From Calonectria ilicicola (taxonomy: Eukaryota; Ascomycota; Sordariomycetes; Hypocreales; Nectriaceae), in the NCBI GenBank assembly GCA_020809705.1, contig CP085828.1, positions 5,518,001 through 5,582,000 of the forward strand: a stretch of DNA of 64,000 bases. Reading direction: 5' to 3'. The position numbers and the translations under genes are program-made. The notes below the pieces were generated by a model. That model had not been told where the DNA came from. It ran no database searches and saw only the letters and a list, made by a program, of their open reading frames with translations. Shown piece after piece: positions 24,723 to 37,051 of the stretch. Each line of letters starts with the position of its first letter. Positions within the stretch are counted from its first letter, which is position 1.

Positions 24723-25367
24723 ATGAAGGCCTACTACTACGACAACCTTCCCGTCAGTGAACCATCTCTTGTGGTATTCACCAATGCTTCTCTTCCACTA
24801 GCTAACAATATTTCCAGGGCGACCAGCGCCTTCCCCACGACTCAGGCCGCGAGGTTGATGTTGATGCACTGCTAGCGCTTGGCGTGTACTACTACCATTT
24901 CCCTGAGCTCGAAAGCGTCGACGGATTAGCCGAGAGACGTGGATACAAAAACCGAGATGAAATCAAGGTCTCGCCTAAAACTATGGGTGACGCCTACGAA
25001 GACAAGGTCAAAATGTTCTTCCACGAGCATTTGCACGAGGATGAAGAGATCCGATATATCCGTGATGGCCGTGGCTATTTCGATGTACGTAGCAAGGACG
25101 ACGAGTGGGTGCGTGTCCAGCTTGACAAGGATGATCTACTCATCCTACCTGCCGGAATCTACCACCGCTTCACGACCGACGAGGATAACGTGAGTTTAAT
25201 AAACCCCTGTATATTCTCTACATTTCGCTCACAATTCATGCGAACAGTATGTCCACGCAATGCGATTGTTCAAGGACGAACCTAAGTGGACTCCCCTCAA
25301 CCGCGAGGCTTCGCTGGACGACAATCTCCACCGACAGGAGTACGTGAAGCAATTCCTGAGCCAGTAA
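24723..25367 (+). CDS. adi1: Acireductone dioxygenase (methionine salvage)
   Basis: A cupin enzyme that oxidises the acireductone intermediate of the methionine salvage pathway. The iron form yields formate and the 2-keto acid precursor of methionine. Exons 24723-24752, 24818-25189 and 25248-25367 give 173 residues. Motifs are the start [20 protein letters not shown], the metal-binding [15 protein letters not shown] (His, His, Glu), and the second cupin motif [20 protein letters not shown] with the last His. It ends YVKQFLSQ. Exon 1 has only ten codons, with a GTCAGT donor. Length and ligands are complete, so it should be active. Confidence 0.95.
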
Positions 25368-27142
25368 AAACACCCACGTGGGTTTCAATGTTTAGTTCCA
25401 GGCTGTCAATGAAGAGAAAAAGACGCCACACTGGTCAAATGGCTGAGACCAAACATGACGTGAAATTCATTTTCTCTTACAACAAGCGTGGTGTGTCTCT
25501 TTGTGTACTTTCCAAGCCTGCTCTCTCAGCCGTGGTAGAAAATAGCCAAGAGGGACTTTTTTGCATGTGCAGTTTTTGACGTGATTCGCAGATTTTTGAC
25601 GCCACCGCCCAGTGGCGCCAGACTTTTTTCCATTCAACTCTATTAGTTCAAGAATCTCACCCTGATGAAAATTGTCAAACATATATGAGAGGCTAAAATA
25701 TTGGTGAATACCCCGTTTGCTTCCCTAGCTGAACAAGTCATATTGGCGAACGCGACTCAGGACACAATGATATTTGAGAGAATCGCCTGTTCTGGGGGTC
25801 GTAAGCGCAAGGCTACCTCATCATCCAAGTGTTGACCAGTTATTTAAGTCCAAAAGTTACAAAATTAGGGGCGTCATGCAAGCCAGCCACCGATCCCCAA
25901 ACAAGACCAGCAATCTTAGCAATTGAATTGGCCGCGACGAGGATGTGGAGATCTGACAACAAACCAATCGAGTATGGATCAGGCAGCTTGAATCAATTAG
26001 ACAGGGGTATCAAAAATATGGCCCAGCAAAACCATCTACACACCTCACATTCATCATTCAAGAAAAAAATCCGATGAAATAAAAAAAAATAAAAACCAGG
26101 CAGATTCTACCACAATTGCCAGTATTGAGTTTAATGGAGGCAAAAAAAAAAAAGCGATGTTTCCTTCTTTTTCCTTTTCAGGATCTTGAATTACGCATCT
26201 GGCTCCTCACATGATGATGTCAGGCACATAGAACGGCGCATATCCTGCTCTTAGTGGGCTTGTACAATATAACCGGATAATAACAATTGAATACAACCAG
26301 GTTGGCTTGGGAAAACCGCAATAAATATTGAAAAAAAAGGGGGGCGGGGTGTGGTCGCCTTATTTAGGCCATATGTATCTCCAATATCTCCAGCAACATG
26401 TATCCCTGTTAAAAATGCTATACAAACATCCCAGCAAAATTTATTCGTTTTTGCAGCATCCTTCCGAAACAGTGCAGTGGGATGAGGGCCTTTTTTATGC
26501 ATGGGTTGAGATTCAAACTAACTACATGAGGTGTTGATGCAGCTAGCACATCCACATCATGTAGCATCGTAATGTATCCCTCGTTTTAATGCTAGCTATT
26601 ATAGTTAATCTCTGAGGTGCAATTGGGGTCAAGTCTCCTAGCGCGATCCCTTGCGTATACATGAACCCGGATTTCTTCAGGCCTGGCTCTGACTAAGTGT
26701 GCAGGCGCAACAATTTGGGGTCGGTGGGGGCCACATGAAGGTTGGTACCAAGCGGAGGAGCATCATATGTTATAGCCAGTAATATAGGTCCAACAAAGAG
26801 AACATATGTTCCCTGTTTTAGATAACAATGCTTGATATATTAGTATCGTGGTTTCTATATCATAAAAATGAGGTCGCGTTACACAGCTCGCGATGGCTTG
26901 GCTTGGGTTTGTGGGGCGTAGCTGTTGGTTCGGGTCAGGTAGAACTACCTAGCTTCTCCCCACGTCCCGCCAAAGCGTAGGTACCTCCATCAACGAACAA
27001 ATCGTTCCTTAACCTGATCTACCACCTTAGATTTGACCCTATATTCTTCCCATTCAACTTCCCCACCACGCTCATCGGAGGACACCGCGAGAGGACCGAC
27101 GTTCTGCACTCTCACCTGGACCAATCCGGGCCGTTGCAGAAT
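25368..27142. other. ARD-SDR intergenic region
   Basis: 1.8 kb without a credible coding frame on either strand. It includes several A-runs (near 26080 and 26142) and a CCCACGTGGG palindrome just after the dioxygenase stop. A non-coding transcript cannot be excluded. Confidence 0.4.
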
Positions 27143-28279
27143 ATGGACACGCGCACTGAGGTCTCTGACGCGACTGATTCGTCGGGAAAGCCCCGGCCTC
27201 AGCTGCCCGCAAGCTGCGATCCGCCCCAGAGTAGCAGTTCGGCACGGCAGCTTGTTTGGATTGTACGTTAGATCCCTATCTCTTCACACCTTGCTGTGCA
27301 CTATCTGGTGGGACATGATCCACCACAGTTGACAGTATGCTAACCCCACCTTCAGGTCTTCGGAGGCACTGGTCACATGGGCAGGTCCCTTGTGAAATGT
27401 GCTCTCTCCCGTGGCGATCTCGTCACATCTGTAGGGCGAGTCTTTGAGACGAGCCCGGGTGAGATGACGGGGATCCATGAAAACTGTCTCGGAGCACTTT
27501 GTGACGTTCGTGCTCGGGACTCAGTCTGTCGTGTGGTAGAACGCACCCTCGCCCATTTTGGCCGTATTGATGTGGTAGCCAATTGCTCAGGCTATGGCGT
27601 TATTGGTGCCTGTGAAGACCAAGACGAGCATGACCTTCGGAACCAATTTGAGACCAATTTTATGGGCACCTTACATATTATCCACGCGACATTACCATAT
27701 TTTCGAAGACAGAATGGAGGTCGTTATTTGATTCTCAGCTCAACTTCGGGGGCCCTAGGAGTTCCGGGTCTTGGACCTTACTGTGCTACCAAGTATGCCG
27801 TCGAGGGCCTCATCGAAGCAATGCTCTACGAGACAGACGCGTTCAATATCAAAGCTACCCTTATTGAGCCCGGCCATGTCCGACGCGACGAGCCTGAGAC
27901 ACCAGATAACCAATTACCCACATGGGGTCATTTTCTCATTAAACCAGCGAGTGAAGCGTATGGCCATGCCACATCACCAGCTCTACATGCGAAGCGTATG
28001 GTCCAGTGGCTTGGAGACCGACAACCCACAAGTGCTGTCAAATGTGCTGAGTTGATTTGGCAACTGGCGCACTGTTCATACCCTCCCCTACGATTATTGC
28101 TTGGAAGCTACGCCATCGAGAGCATCCGAGATCGTATGAGGTCTGTGACAGAGGAGCTTGAAGATTGGAAACATCTCAATTTCCCGGCGGCCCCAGATGA
28201 TGATAAAGAAGGCGGCGAAGAAACGACCGAGGCTGTACCAGAGGCTGCGATGGCAACCAATACAACCACAGCCACGTAG
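27143..28279 (+). CDS. Short-chain dehydrogenase/reductase (SDR)
   Basis: An NAD(P)-dependent oxidoreductase of unknown substrate. Exons 27143-27262 and 27356-28279 give 347 residues. A ~37-residue Ser/Pro-rich lead precedes the Rossmann fold. The cofactor motif VFGGTGHMGRSL is closer to GGTGxxG than to the classical TGxxxGIG. Other SDR marks are intact: an NAG-like NCSGYGVIGA, the conserved Asn in FETNFMGTLHIIH, catalytic Ser in ILSSTSGALG and YCATKYAVEG (YxxxK). The last ~40 residues are acidic and Thr/Ala-rich with no domain. Nothing nearby suggests a metabolic cluster, so no substrate is proposed. Confidence 0.88.
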
Positions 28280-28968
28280 ATGCGCGGCAAGGCACCATGC
28301 AACCCCTCTCCTCTGGTTTCCTTTATATTTTTGCTTATTTCTTTACTCCTCTCTTCGCAGACGCTGCACACAAGCTGCACCTTCTCACATCTCTACACAT
28401 TTACAGATACCGCATCATCCCTTCTTTACTTATTTGAGAAGGAGAAAAATGGAAACGGGGGGTGACGAACCCTAGAACACAGAAGGATATTCATTTGCTC
28501 TAGAAGACGTGGAAGAATGTGGGTAAGATAAGTGCATGTTTAGGGGGCTCGGTAACTAGCCTGCTAGCGTCCTGCTGAAATCGGCAAGGCACCCTAGCGT
28601 CAGGGACTACGCAAACGTCTTGAGCCCCAATCGCTGTCAAATGACTAAGCGAACCCCCGTGTTTCCTCCACGTCTCCCTAATCTCAAAGTAGTTGCCTTC
28701 TGTGGCTTTCTGAACTCCAGACGGTCCAAGAAGGGTATCGAGGTCTTCACCCTCGAGTCGATAAAATATTGAAAAGTATACACATCTTATACTATACCCG
28801 CTTCTCGGTCATTGCCAACGTCTCGAACGCCACCCGGACGACCAACTGCCCTCTCAAGCGACAAAGATTCAACTACACTCCTCTCGCGTTTTCCCACCAA
28901 TCGCCATAGTTGCATTGTGTCGCCTCAAGATCCCATCCTCATCGCTCGATTCCTACATCACTGGCAAT
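28280..28968. other. SDR-gmtA intergenic region
   Basis: 689 bp between two rightward genes. The last ~160 bp are rich in C/A and probably form the gmtA leader. No gene was seen. Confidence 0.4.
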
Positions 28969-30338
28969 ATGGCGGACAAGAAGAACGAGGACTACGCCGT
29001 TCGTATGGGCGACGATGCCTTTGGGAAAGACAAAGATACATTCATGGCTCGCTCCCCGAGTGTGAGAACCCATCCCATTGGAAATCAAGGGTTAAATCAG
29101 CTTGACAACAATGGGCCCTTGTCAATTCTAGCATACTGCATGGCTTCGATCAGCATGACCGTTGTCAATAAGTACGTCGTTTCAGGCAATTTTTGGAACT
29201 TGAACTTCTTCTATCTGGCAGTCCAGGTAAGTCCATCCCACTTCCCGACACACCCGGGAGGCAATGGGCAATTGTTGATTTAGCGTTTAAACAGGCCATT
29301 GTATGCACAACGGCTATCACAACATGCAAGCAAATTGGTTTGATCAAGGTTCTGGCTCCCTTTGACCCTGAGCGGGCAAAGAAGTGCAAGTAGAAGATGC
29401 TCGAAATAAGGGCGAATAATGGCTGATTGATTAAACAGGGTTCCCCATCTCCCTCCTCCTTGTCGGAATGATCTACACCGGCGCCAAGTCCCTTCAGTTC
29501 CTCTCCGTCCCTGTTTACACTATTTTTAAGAACCTCACTATCATTGTAATTGCCTACGGTGAGGTCTTGTGGTTTGGTGGCAGCGTTACTCCCATGACTC
29601 TACTCTCGTTTGGCCTGATGGTTTTGAGTTCAATTGTCGCTGCTTGGGCCGATATCCAGAGCGCCGTTGCTGGCGACATTGGCAGTGGTGACTCGAAGGT
29701 CGCCATCTCGACTCTCAACGCCGGATACGCCTGGATGGGAATGAATGTGTTCTGCAGCGCCTCTTACGTGCTGGGCATGCGCAAGGTCATCAAGAAAATG
29801 AACTTTAAAGATTGGGACAGTAGGTCTTCTCCTTCCATCATTGACTCGTTCTGCTCGCGTGTTAGTTTAACATGCAACTAACCTAATTCATCATCCAGCC
29901 ATGTATTACAACAACCTTCTCACGATCCCTGTCCTTATTGTCTGTTCATTGTTGATGGAAGATTGGTCCAGCACCAACTTTGCCCGCAACTTCCCCGAAG
30001 AATCTCGCAACCGAATGATTATCGGTATGATCTACTCGGGCCTAGCTGCCATTTTTATCTCATACTGCTCGGCATGGTGTATCCGAGTGACCTCATCAAC
30101 AACTTACTCGATGGTTGGCGCACTCAACAAGCTTCCAATTGCTATCAGTGGCCTCATCTTCTTCTCGGCCCCCGTGACATTCGGTAGTGTATCTGCCATC
30201 TTCATCGGATTCGTGAGCGGCATTGTTTATGCCCTAGCCCGTTTACGCCAATCCAAGGAGTCACAGACCACATTGCCTACGACTCGTCCAACAATGAGCG
30301 CGAGTTCTCAAAGCAGCCGCGATGCTGCCAACTCTTAA
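28969..30338 (+). CDS. gmtA: Golgi GDP-mannose transporter
   Basis: It carries GDP-mannose into the Golgi lumen in exchange for GMP, for mannosylation of proteins and lipids. Exons 28969-29226, 29295-29385, 29439-29819 and 29899-30338 sum to 389 residues. The start is [20 protein letters not shown]. About ten hydrophobic segments follow. The nucleotide-sugar motif is intact as [15 protein letters not shown] (the GALNK motif). The second intron starts with GC rather than GT: exon 2 ends AAGAAGT, followed by GCAAGT, and the join [14 protein letters not shown] requires it. The C-terminal tail is Ser/Thr-rich, as in Aspergillus relatives. Confidence 0.96.
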
Positions 30339-31653
30339 ATCGCATGTTGCATTAGCGGATTAATGAATGGCCCTAAAGTTATACATCGGTCGAGGTCGCA
30401 CATCTATATTTGAGAACGAAGATTATGATGGCACATTCTTGGTGGTCTAAGGAAGATAAAATCCAAGGGGAAAAGAGCATCGGGTAATCATGTATCACCA
30501 AGAATGTATTGTATGGTTTCCAAGAGGGAAATAAATAACTCAATATGTTTTATTTAGATAATGGCGCGGTTGGAGTCGGACAGGATGAGGGTATACTAGC
30601 TAAGTCTCGGCCTTTTTCAATGAATATTTTTTGGAGATGCGCCTTTGCAGACACGTGTCACAACCAAAACCAACCATTGCAAGAGCAAAGACGAAAGCAA
30701 AAGCGCGGATTTCAGCTCAAAACAAGTCATCAATAGAATCATGCGCTCAAAGTAAGAGGAACGTCGGCGCAATTCAGCCGTTTCATGAACTCCATCTCAG
30801 CCTCATATTCGTGATTATGAATACGAAAAAAAAAATCGTAGAAAAGGTCCATAACGCGATCTTAGTGATGCAAACCACGACGTCAATCAGGGCGACCTGA
30901 GGGTGCGTCGTGTATCTATATCATGGAGGTGCCCAGATGAGAAATTGGGAGGGGTAAGCAGGTTCACATGACTATGATGCCTGCCTTTGAATGTACAACT
31001 GACGTATGTTCATGTAAATGCAGTAGATAATCATCAGATGCCACTACTCTTCCCCACGTGGGGCAACGTCACCGCTTCGGTCTTCAGTCAGTGTACCTGC
31101 AATGCCACGCTAAAAAGACCATACCAGCTGTCTACAAAGGTGCTAGCTACCCATGAGGCGTGTGACAGAAAAGGTCTAACCCTCTCACACCTTGTGACCA
31201 CAATCGCATCCATATACCCGTCACATAATCGTATCGTACCTTGGTCAGCTTCCACAGCTGAATCCACCGGCATCTATCGATTTTATGAATTCCTCAATTG
31301 ATTCAGTGCAGCAGTGAACCGCAGGCGCTGTTGCTGTCACACGATACAAGAGGATTGTCGTTTTTTTCTGTCACCCGCCTGTCCGTCCAGACCTTATCGC
31401 TCTCACAAATATCAGTTGGGGAAGGGCAGCTCTTCAATGACATTTTGCTCTCTCTCCCTTTTTTTCTTCCCTGCCCCCTAGATCCTACAGCTCTTGGTCT
31501 AGGTGGTTTGTCCTTTGCGTATTTTTTTGCAATGGTTTAGGACGCTGCAACTACATTACATCTGTGTCCTTTTCTCTTTTCTTTCCGATACCGCCTCCGC
31601 TTCCACCAAGTTTGCCCCCGACATTCCCAACTTGGTCGTGCGCCGCTACCAAC
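30339..31653. other. gmtA-ale1 intergenic region
   Basis: 1.3 kb with no credible gene. From about 31440 the + strand is C/T-rich, as expected for the leader of the downstream acyltransferase gene. Confidence 0.4.
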
Positions 31654-33527
31654 ATGTTGCCCTTCATCAACCGGCGTAAGTTTGATCAATGCAGCAGCCT
31701 CGATAGGAAACTATTGCACCCACTAACCCGATTATGATATTCTTTTCTCCAGCTTTCGAGGCCCTGTCTTCGTCTGTCGGCGCTTCTGCTGACGAAGGTG
31801 AGAACACCCAAAGCCCATCCTACATCATTGTCCTAACCTGCCTGTCACAGTCAAACTTATATTCTCCTTCTTGCTCTCTTTCCCGCTCGCTGCCGTTCTC
31901 AAACGCATTCCCGATTCAAAGCCCGAAGCCAAAAATATTTTTTCTATCAGGTATTCTTAAATACCACTGGAAGCACACCCTTCATCCTGCTGATCACCAA
32001 TCAACAGCGTTTCCTTCTTCTATCTCGTTGGCCTCTTCGATCTCTGGGATGGCATGTGCACCCTACTCATTGGTGCTGGAGGCACTTATTGCATTGCAAA
32101 ATTCCTCCGCTCAAGCCCGTATATGCCCTGGATCGGCTTTACTTTCGTTATGGGCCACATGTCCGTCAGCCACATCGCGCGTCAAATCGAAAACAGCCCC
32201 TCGACCGTCGACATTACCGGAGCCCAGATGGTCCTCCTCATGAAGCTCAGTGCTTTTTGCTGGAATGTTGCTGATGGTCAACTGCCCGAGAACCTTCTCT
32301 CCGACTTTCAGCGCGAACACATGCTTAAGGAGCTGCCATCCATCCTTGACTACACTGGCTGGGTGCTTTTCTTCCCAGCCCTATTTGCTGGCCCTTCCTT
32401 CGACTTCACCGACTACCGCCGTTGGCTCGACACGTCTATGTTCGATGTTTCTCCCCAAGTAGACCCGTCAAAGAAACCCCCAGTCAGGAGGAAGCGGAAG
32501 ATCCCTCGCAGCGGTGGCCCTGCTGCCTGGAAAGCTGCAAGTGGTTTGTTTTGGCTTGTGTTATTCATTGGTCTCTCGCCGACATACAACCCCGGTACCT
32601 TGACTGGCGACTCTTTTATCGAATTCTATTTCCCCCGCCGCGTTTGGATCATGTATATGGTCAGCTTAGTTGCACGTTTTAAATACTATGCTGTCTGGTC
32701 ACTCACCGAAGGCTCATGCATTCTGACAGGTCTCGGTTACAACGGTGTCGATCCCACCACGGGCAAGATTTCATGGGATCGACTGAAAAACATTGACCCA
32801 TGGGTGGTTGAAACAGCTCAAAATCCCCGAGGTTATCTCAGTGGCTGGAATATCAATACCAGCAACTGGCTCAGAAACTATGTTTACCTGCGTGTTACAC
32901 CCCGTGGTAAGAAGCCAGGTTTCCGCGCCAGTATGGCCACTTTTGGTACCAGTGCTCTTTGGCATGGATTCCATCCTGGCTACTATTTAACATTTGTCCT
33001 GGCTAGTTTTATTCAAACTGCAGCTAAGCGTATGTTCTACCGGCAGCATCACATGTAGCTTTTTCAGTGCACTGACCTCTTCTTCTTCAGACTTCCGACG
33101 ACACGTCCGCCCATTCTTCCTCGATCCTCTCACTGGCAACCCTTCGCCCAAGAAAAAATACTATGACTTCCTGTCTTTCCTAGTCACCCAACTGACATTC
33201 ACATTTGCCACTTCTCCATTTCTTATTCTCTCCTTCAGTGGATCCATTCTTGTCTGGTCCCGAGTTTACTTCTTTGCTGCTGTCTGGACTTTTGCCACTC
33301 TAGCATTCTTTGCCTCTCCCGGTAAAGTTGCGCTCCGAAAACAGCTTGAGAAACGCCAGGGCAAAGCAAGCGCTAAACTTGTTCGTTCTATTAGCACGGA
33401 CAGTCTGACGGGCAAAGCAGAGCCCATTCTTGGCATCTCCAAGGATCCGGAGGGTGATATTAACGAGGCCGTCAAGGAGATCCGTGCTGAGGTTGAAGCC
33501 CGGCAATTGAAACAAAAATCAAGTTAA
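31654..33527 (+). CDS. ale1: MBOAT lysophospholipid acyltransferase (Ale1-like)
   Basis: An ER membrane O-acyltransferase that re-acylates lysophospholipids. Five exons (31654-31675, 31753-31797, 31851-31950, 32008-33029, 33091-33527) sum to 541 residues; the first three are tiny. The N-terminus reads MLPFINRPFEALSSSVGASA, then a membrane segment LIFSFLLSFPLAAVLKRIPD. MBOAT marks include MGHMSVSHIARQ, LFFPALFAGPSFDFTDYRRW, the conserved Asn region NTSNWLRNYVYLRV, and the catalytic His in GTSALWHGFHPGYYLTF. The C-terminus is basic and polar with no ER retrieval motif that I can name. Convergent with the serine-rich gene. Confidence 0.92.
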
Positions 33528-34402
33528 CCCTATCAGGCCCCTCCCACCTCTTTGGGTAGAACACATCATAGTCATCCCAATAATGCTACCCGTATTACGT
33601 ACTATTACCGACTCCACATACAACAAACTAGTATCTCATAAGCATGTGAACTTAGCTACAGGGATACAGATGCGACAGACTTAGTCAATAGTCAAATTAA
33701 TGACATGAATCTATTGTAGATGATATTTCACATCATGAAGTCTATCTCTCGACCGAACATTCCAAGAATGGCCCTCCTCGTACCCCAAATCGCCCAGGTT
33801 ACTGTTACATGGTATCATAAAGATGAATGCGTTGCACAATACGTCTTGAGGCCCGGCATTGACCCATCAAATTCCATCATAACAAGTATATGATGTAGTT
33901 TTGATGACAAGTTGATTGTACAAGCTGAAGACGGAAAAAAAAATAATAAAACAAATATGAGCGTGACTCGGCTTTTAGTGTAGAATAGATCCGTAAGATC
34001 GTTGAATCATGAAAGGGAGTTTTTCTTGTTCCTAATGACATAGGCATTGAAGGTCGTTGATTCTAGGTAATCCAAGAAAACAAGAAAAAAAGAGGGGGTT
34101 CGTGCATCGTAGCGTTTTTCAGCATCCAAAACCCAAATCGTGAAAGGAGGAAATCGTGATGAAAAAAAAATAGAAGAAAAAAGGCGTAAGGTCTTTTTCA
34201 AAGAAAGAAATTCAAGATCATGATGTCTTGGTGATCGTCAAATCGTGGGAATGCCATCGTAATGGCATAGTGAAGAATAGTTAGGAGAAGAGAAGTTAAA
34301 TCTCGATCGTCCAACTTCTTCATTACCTTTCGCCACGCAAGCAAACAAAATAAGAAGAAAATTAGTGGCCTGGAAACAATGTGATTGTCAAGGACGGTGT
34401 GC
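33528..34402. other. Convergent 3' region ale1 / serine-rich gene
   Basis: 875 bp of mostly AT-rich sequence with several A-runs, between converging genes. No gene or repeat was recognised. Confidence 0.4.
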
Positions 34403-37051
34403 TTAGTGTCCCCAACGCTGCTTAATGCCAACAATTACGAGTGCAATCACAGCACCCAGTACGATGAGACCAATGGCGGACATAACACGGTTAATGTTTC
34501 TCCACCAGGTAGCGCTTCTATGCATGTCGTCATCTGCAAGCTGTTCTTTAGCTGTCGCGCGGCCTTGCTCTGCATCCTCAAGCTCAACTTTCGTCGGAAT
34601 CGGAATTAGTGAGGCAATCATCCAAGCTATTGGAACATTAGAATATGTAACAAGTCAATTCAGAGGAGTCAAACTTACATAGAGGAAGAATGAATCCCAC
34701 AACAAACATGGTGATCTGAGCGTTTCTTTTACCGGTCAATGCGCTCCTCGCTTCCCAATCGGCGGCCGGAGGCTCCCAGATGCTCTGTCTAACAGGTCTT
34801 CGATCTCGGCCCAGATGCGGTGACCAGATGCTAGAGGTTTGTTTTTTTAAACTGCGCATGACATGAATTACAGGGTTTGATGAGAGAGGCCCCATTTCCA
34901 TCGGATCGAGACCCGAGTCACGGTGGCCGCCGTGTTCGGCCACCGGGTTTCCTGGTCGGCGACGAGAACTGAAGATGGAGGGAACAAAGCGGTCAAGACT
35001 TGGAGAGTGACTGTGGCCTCCTGCTTGGGAATCGGTGAAGCTGAAATTGGAAAACATAGATTCAGATGAAGGCTTGTAGGCCAACCACTTGCGCTCTCCA
35101 CTACCATAGTATACTCTAGAACCTGTTAGTTGGACATTCATTAGAGTAATCTAGGAAACAGAGCATCTTACTTCGCCCATGTTGGGATTGTCGAGTTGTA
35201 GCTAGCAGTCGATCGAAGGCTAAGATCTGAAGCATAATGTGACAGCATCTTGCCCATTCTCACCCTTGAGGAGCGATGTCGCAGCAACTCAATATCGGCC
35301 AGTTCCGCAAGCCCATCACCATCTTCATCATGATCGCGAATGAGACGCACAGGGCCAGAGGTAGGATCGCGAAACATATTCCGGTTAAATGCAGGTGCAG
35401 GTGGTTCCAGCGAAGGGGTTCTTGAGTGAGAAAATTCGTTGGTTTGTTCCTCCTCGAGCCCTGCCAATGAGTTGACCATGTTCAAGAGATGCTTGCTATG
35501 ACTACTACTGCGACGATCTGCAAATGAAGTCAATGACAAGGCACGAGAGGCAGTTTCGCCATCGCCTTCGCTCTCGGAGAAGACAGTTGATAACTGGGAA
35601 CTCCATTGATGGGGACGAGTGCCTGCAGGGGCTTTTGAGTTGCTTGTGGAAGAATGCCAGCATGGTCCGACTTGATGTAGCATTGTGGCAGGGCCAACAA
35701 ACAAGGCCCGTGTAGCCTCCTGAGTCATTATAGTGGATAGTGAAGTCAAAGACCCCGTACGAAGTGAGTCGTGAGAACGGGTCTTCACAAGGCCAAAGCT
35801 TTCCCAAGACCTCTTCCTTGTTGGTCGAAGAGGAGCAACCATGAGACTCTCCTGTGAGAACTCACTCCGTAATCTATGCCTTACAGCCACAACGGAAGAT
35901 GTCGAAGATGCTCCACCATGCACCACGTAGTTTGCATCACTCTCACGTGTATGAGGGCGGGTACGATCATAAACAGACGGCTCAGATGATGAGGGTCCAC
36001 CAATTATTTCGTAGTTGGAGTGAATGGATGACGCAGGTAAGCTATCTAATTCGGCAGCTGTCATAGGGGAGCTTTGACCGTAGACTTTATAGTTGGCCCT
36101 ATCAGAGAGAGTTGATTTGGACTGCGAGGAATTGGTGGACAGGAAGGAAATCTTCTCATTCAACTGTCGAGTTGATGGAACATCAATGGGGTTGGTAAGC
36201 TGAATCTCAGGTAGAGATGGCAGAGCAAATTCGGTTGAAAGAGTTGACGAGGCCTGAGATTGCTTCTGTTTGTGTTTAATATCCGGGGTCTTGGGTACTT
36301 TCCGAACACCGCCCATCATGCGATAATTCCAAGGTGACATTCGGGCATTGGTCTGAGCACGTGGAACCGGAACAGGTGTTGTTATTGGCGATTTGCTGCT
36401 GCGTTCGGTGAGAGGCGTCAATGGCGAACTAGGATGCTCTTGGTGATCATCACTAAATGCTCCCATAGACTGCCGCCCGTAGGAACTACTGCAGGTTGTG
36501 TAAGAATGTTGGTTTGACCACATAGAGTCGGTTCGCGATGAGGTGGAAGTTGAAATATTTTGAGGGTGAATGGAGAAAGTCTTGTCGGCATGCACATTAA
36601 TGATCCTGCGACGAGAAGGCGGTCGTGGAGATTGGCGAAGTGAGGGCGAAATGTCGCTGGGAGACTCAAATGAATCATCACGATTCTCCACGTCAGTGTC
36701 GGTATCGGCTTCGGACAATGGGCGCCAAGGCGAGCTTGACTTGGGAGTTGTAAATCTCTGTGGGCGACTTGAGCTTGTTACTTCCGCAGGACGAATCGTC
36801 TTCCAAACCGCACCAGGCGATGGAGACTCATAGTATGGGCTAGAAGGGACATGAGGCGAGCAATAGTCGCCTAAATATTCTGTTTGTGTTTCAGCGTTGG
36901 GGTCGGCATATGGGTTCGAGGATTTGATAGAATCGGCACTGATTAAAGGCGGGCTATAGGGCACGAGGCGAATCCCAGTGCTATTATTCTGAGAGTCGGA
37001 ACGCTCGTGTAGTGGCCGTCGCGGCGTGGTGCAAGGCGGCGAGGCCGACAT
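34403..37051 (-). CDS. Serine-rich protein with C-terminal membrane segments, function unknown
   Basis: I do not recognise a named family. Three exons give a protein of about 840 residues. The first ~750 residues are low-complexity, rich in Ser, Thr, Pro and Arg, starting MSASPPCTTPRRPLHERSDS, with many SP/TP sites and no catalytic motif. After a splice at TWAK/VYYGSGERKW comes a polar stretch. Two hydrophobic segments follow near the C-terminus: QITMFVVGFILPLSWMIASL and VMSAIGLIVLGAVIALVIVG, separated by a charged, acidic loop (PTKVELEDAEQGRATAKEQL). It ends IKQRWGH. The layout suggests a large cytosolic, phosphorylation-prone domain anchored by a C-terminal hairpin. A conserved SWMIAS...P block at the first segment may define the family. 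Confidence 0.75.

Noticed and set aside
27143..33527. SDR, transporter and acyltransferase as a biosynthetic gene cluster
   Set aside because: gmtA and ale1 are housekeeping genes, there is no backbone enzyme, and the spacing is ordinary.
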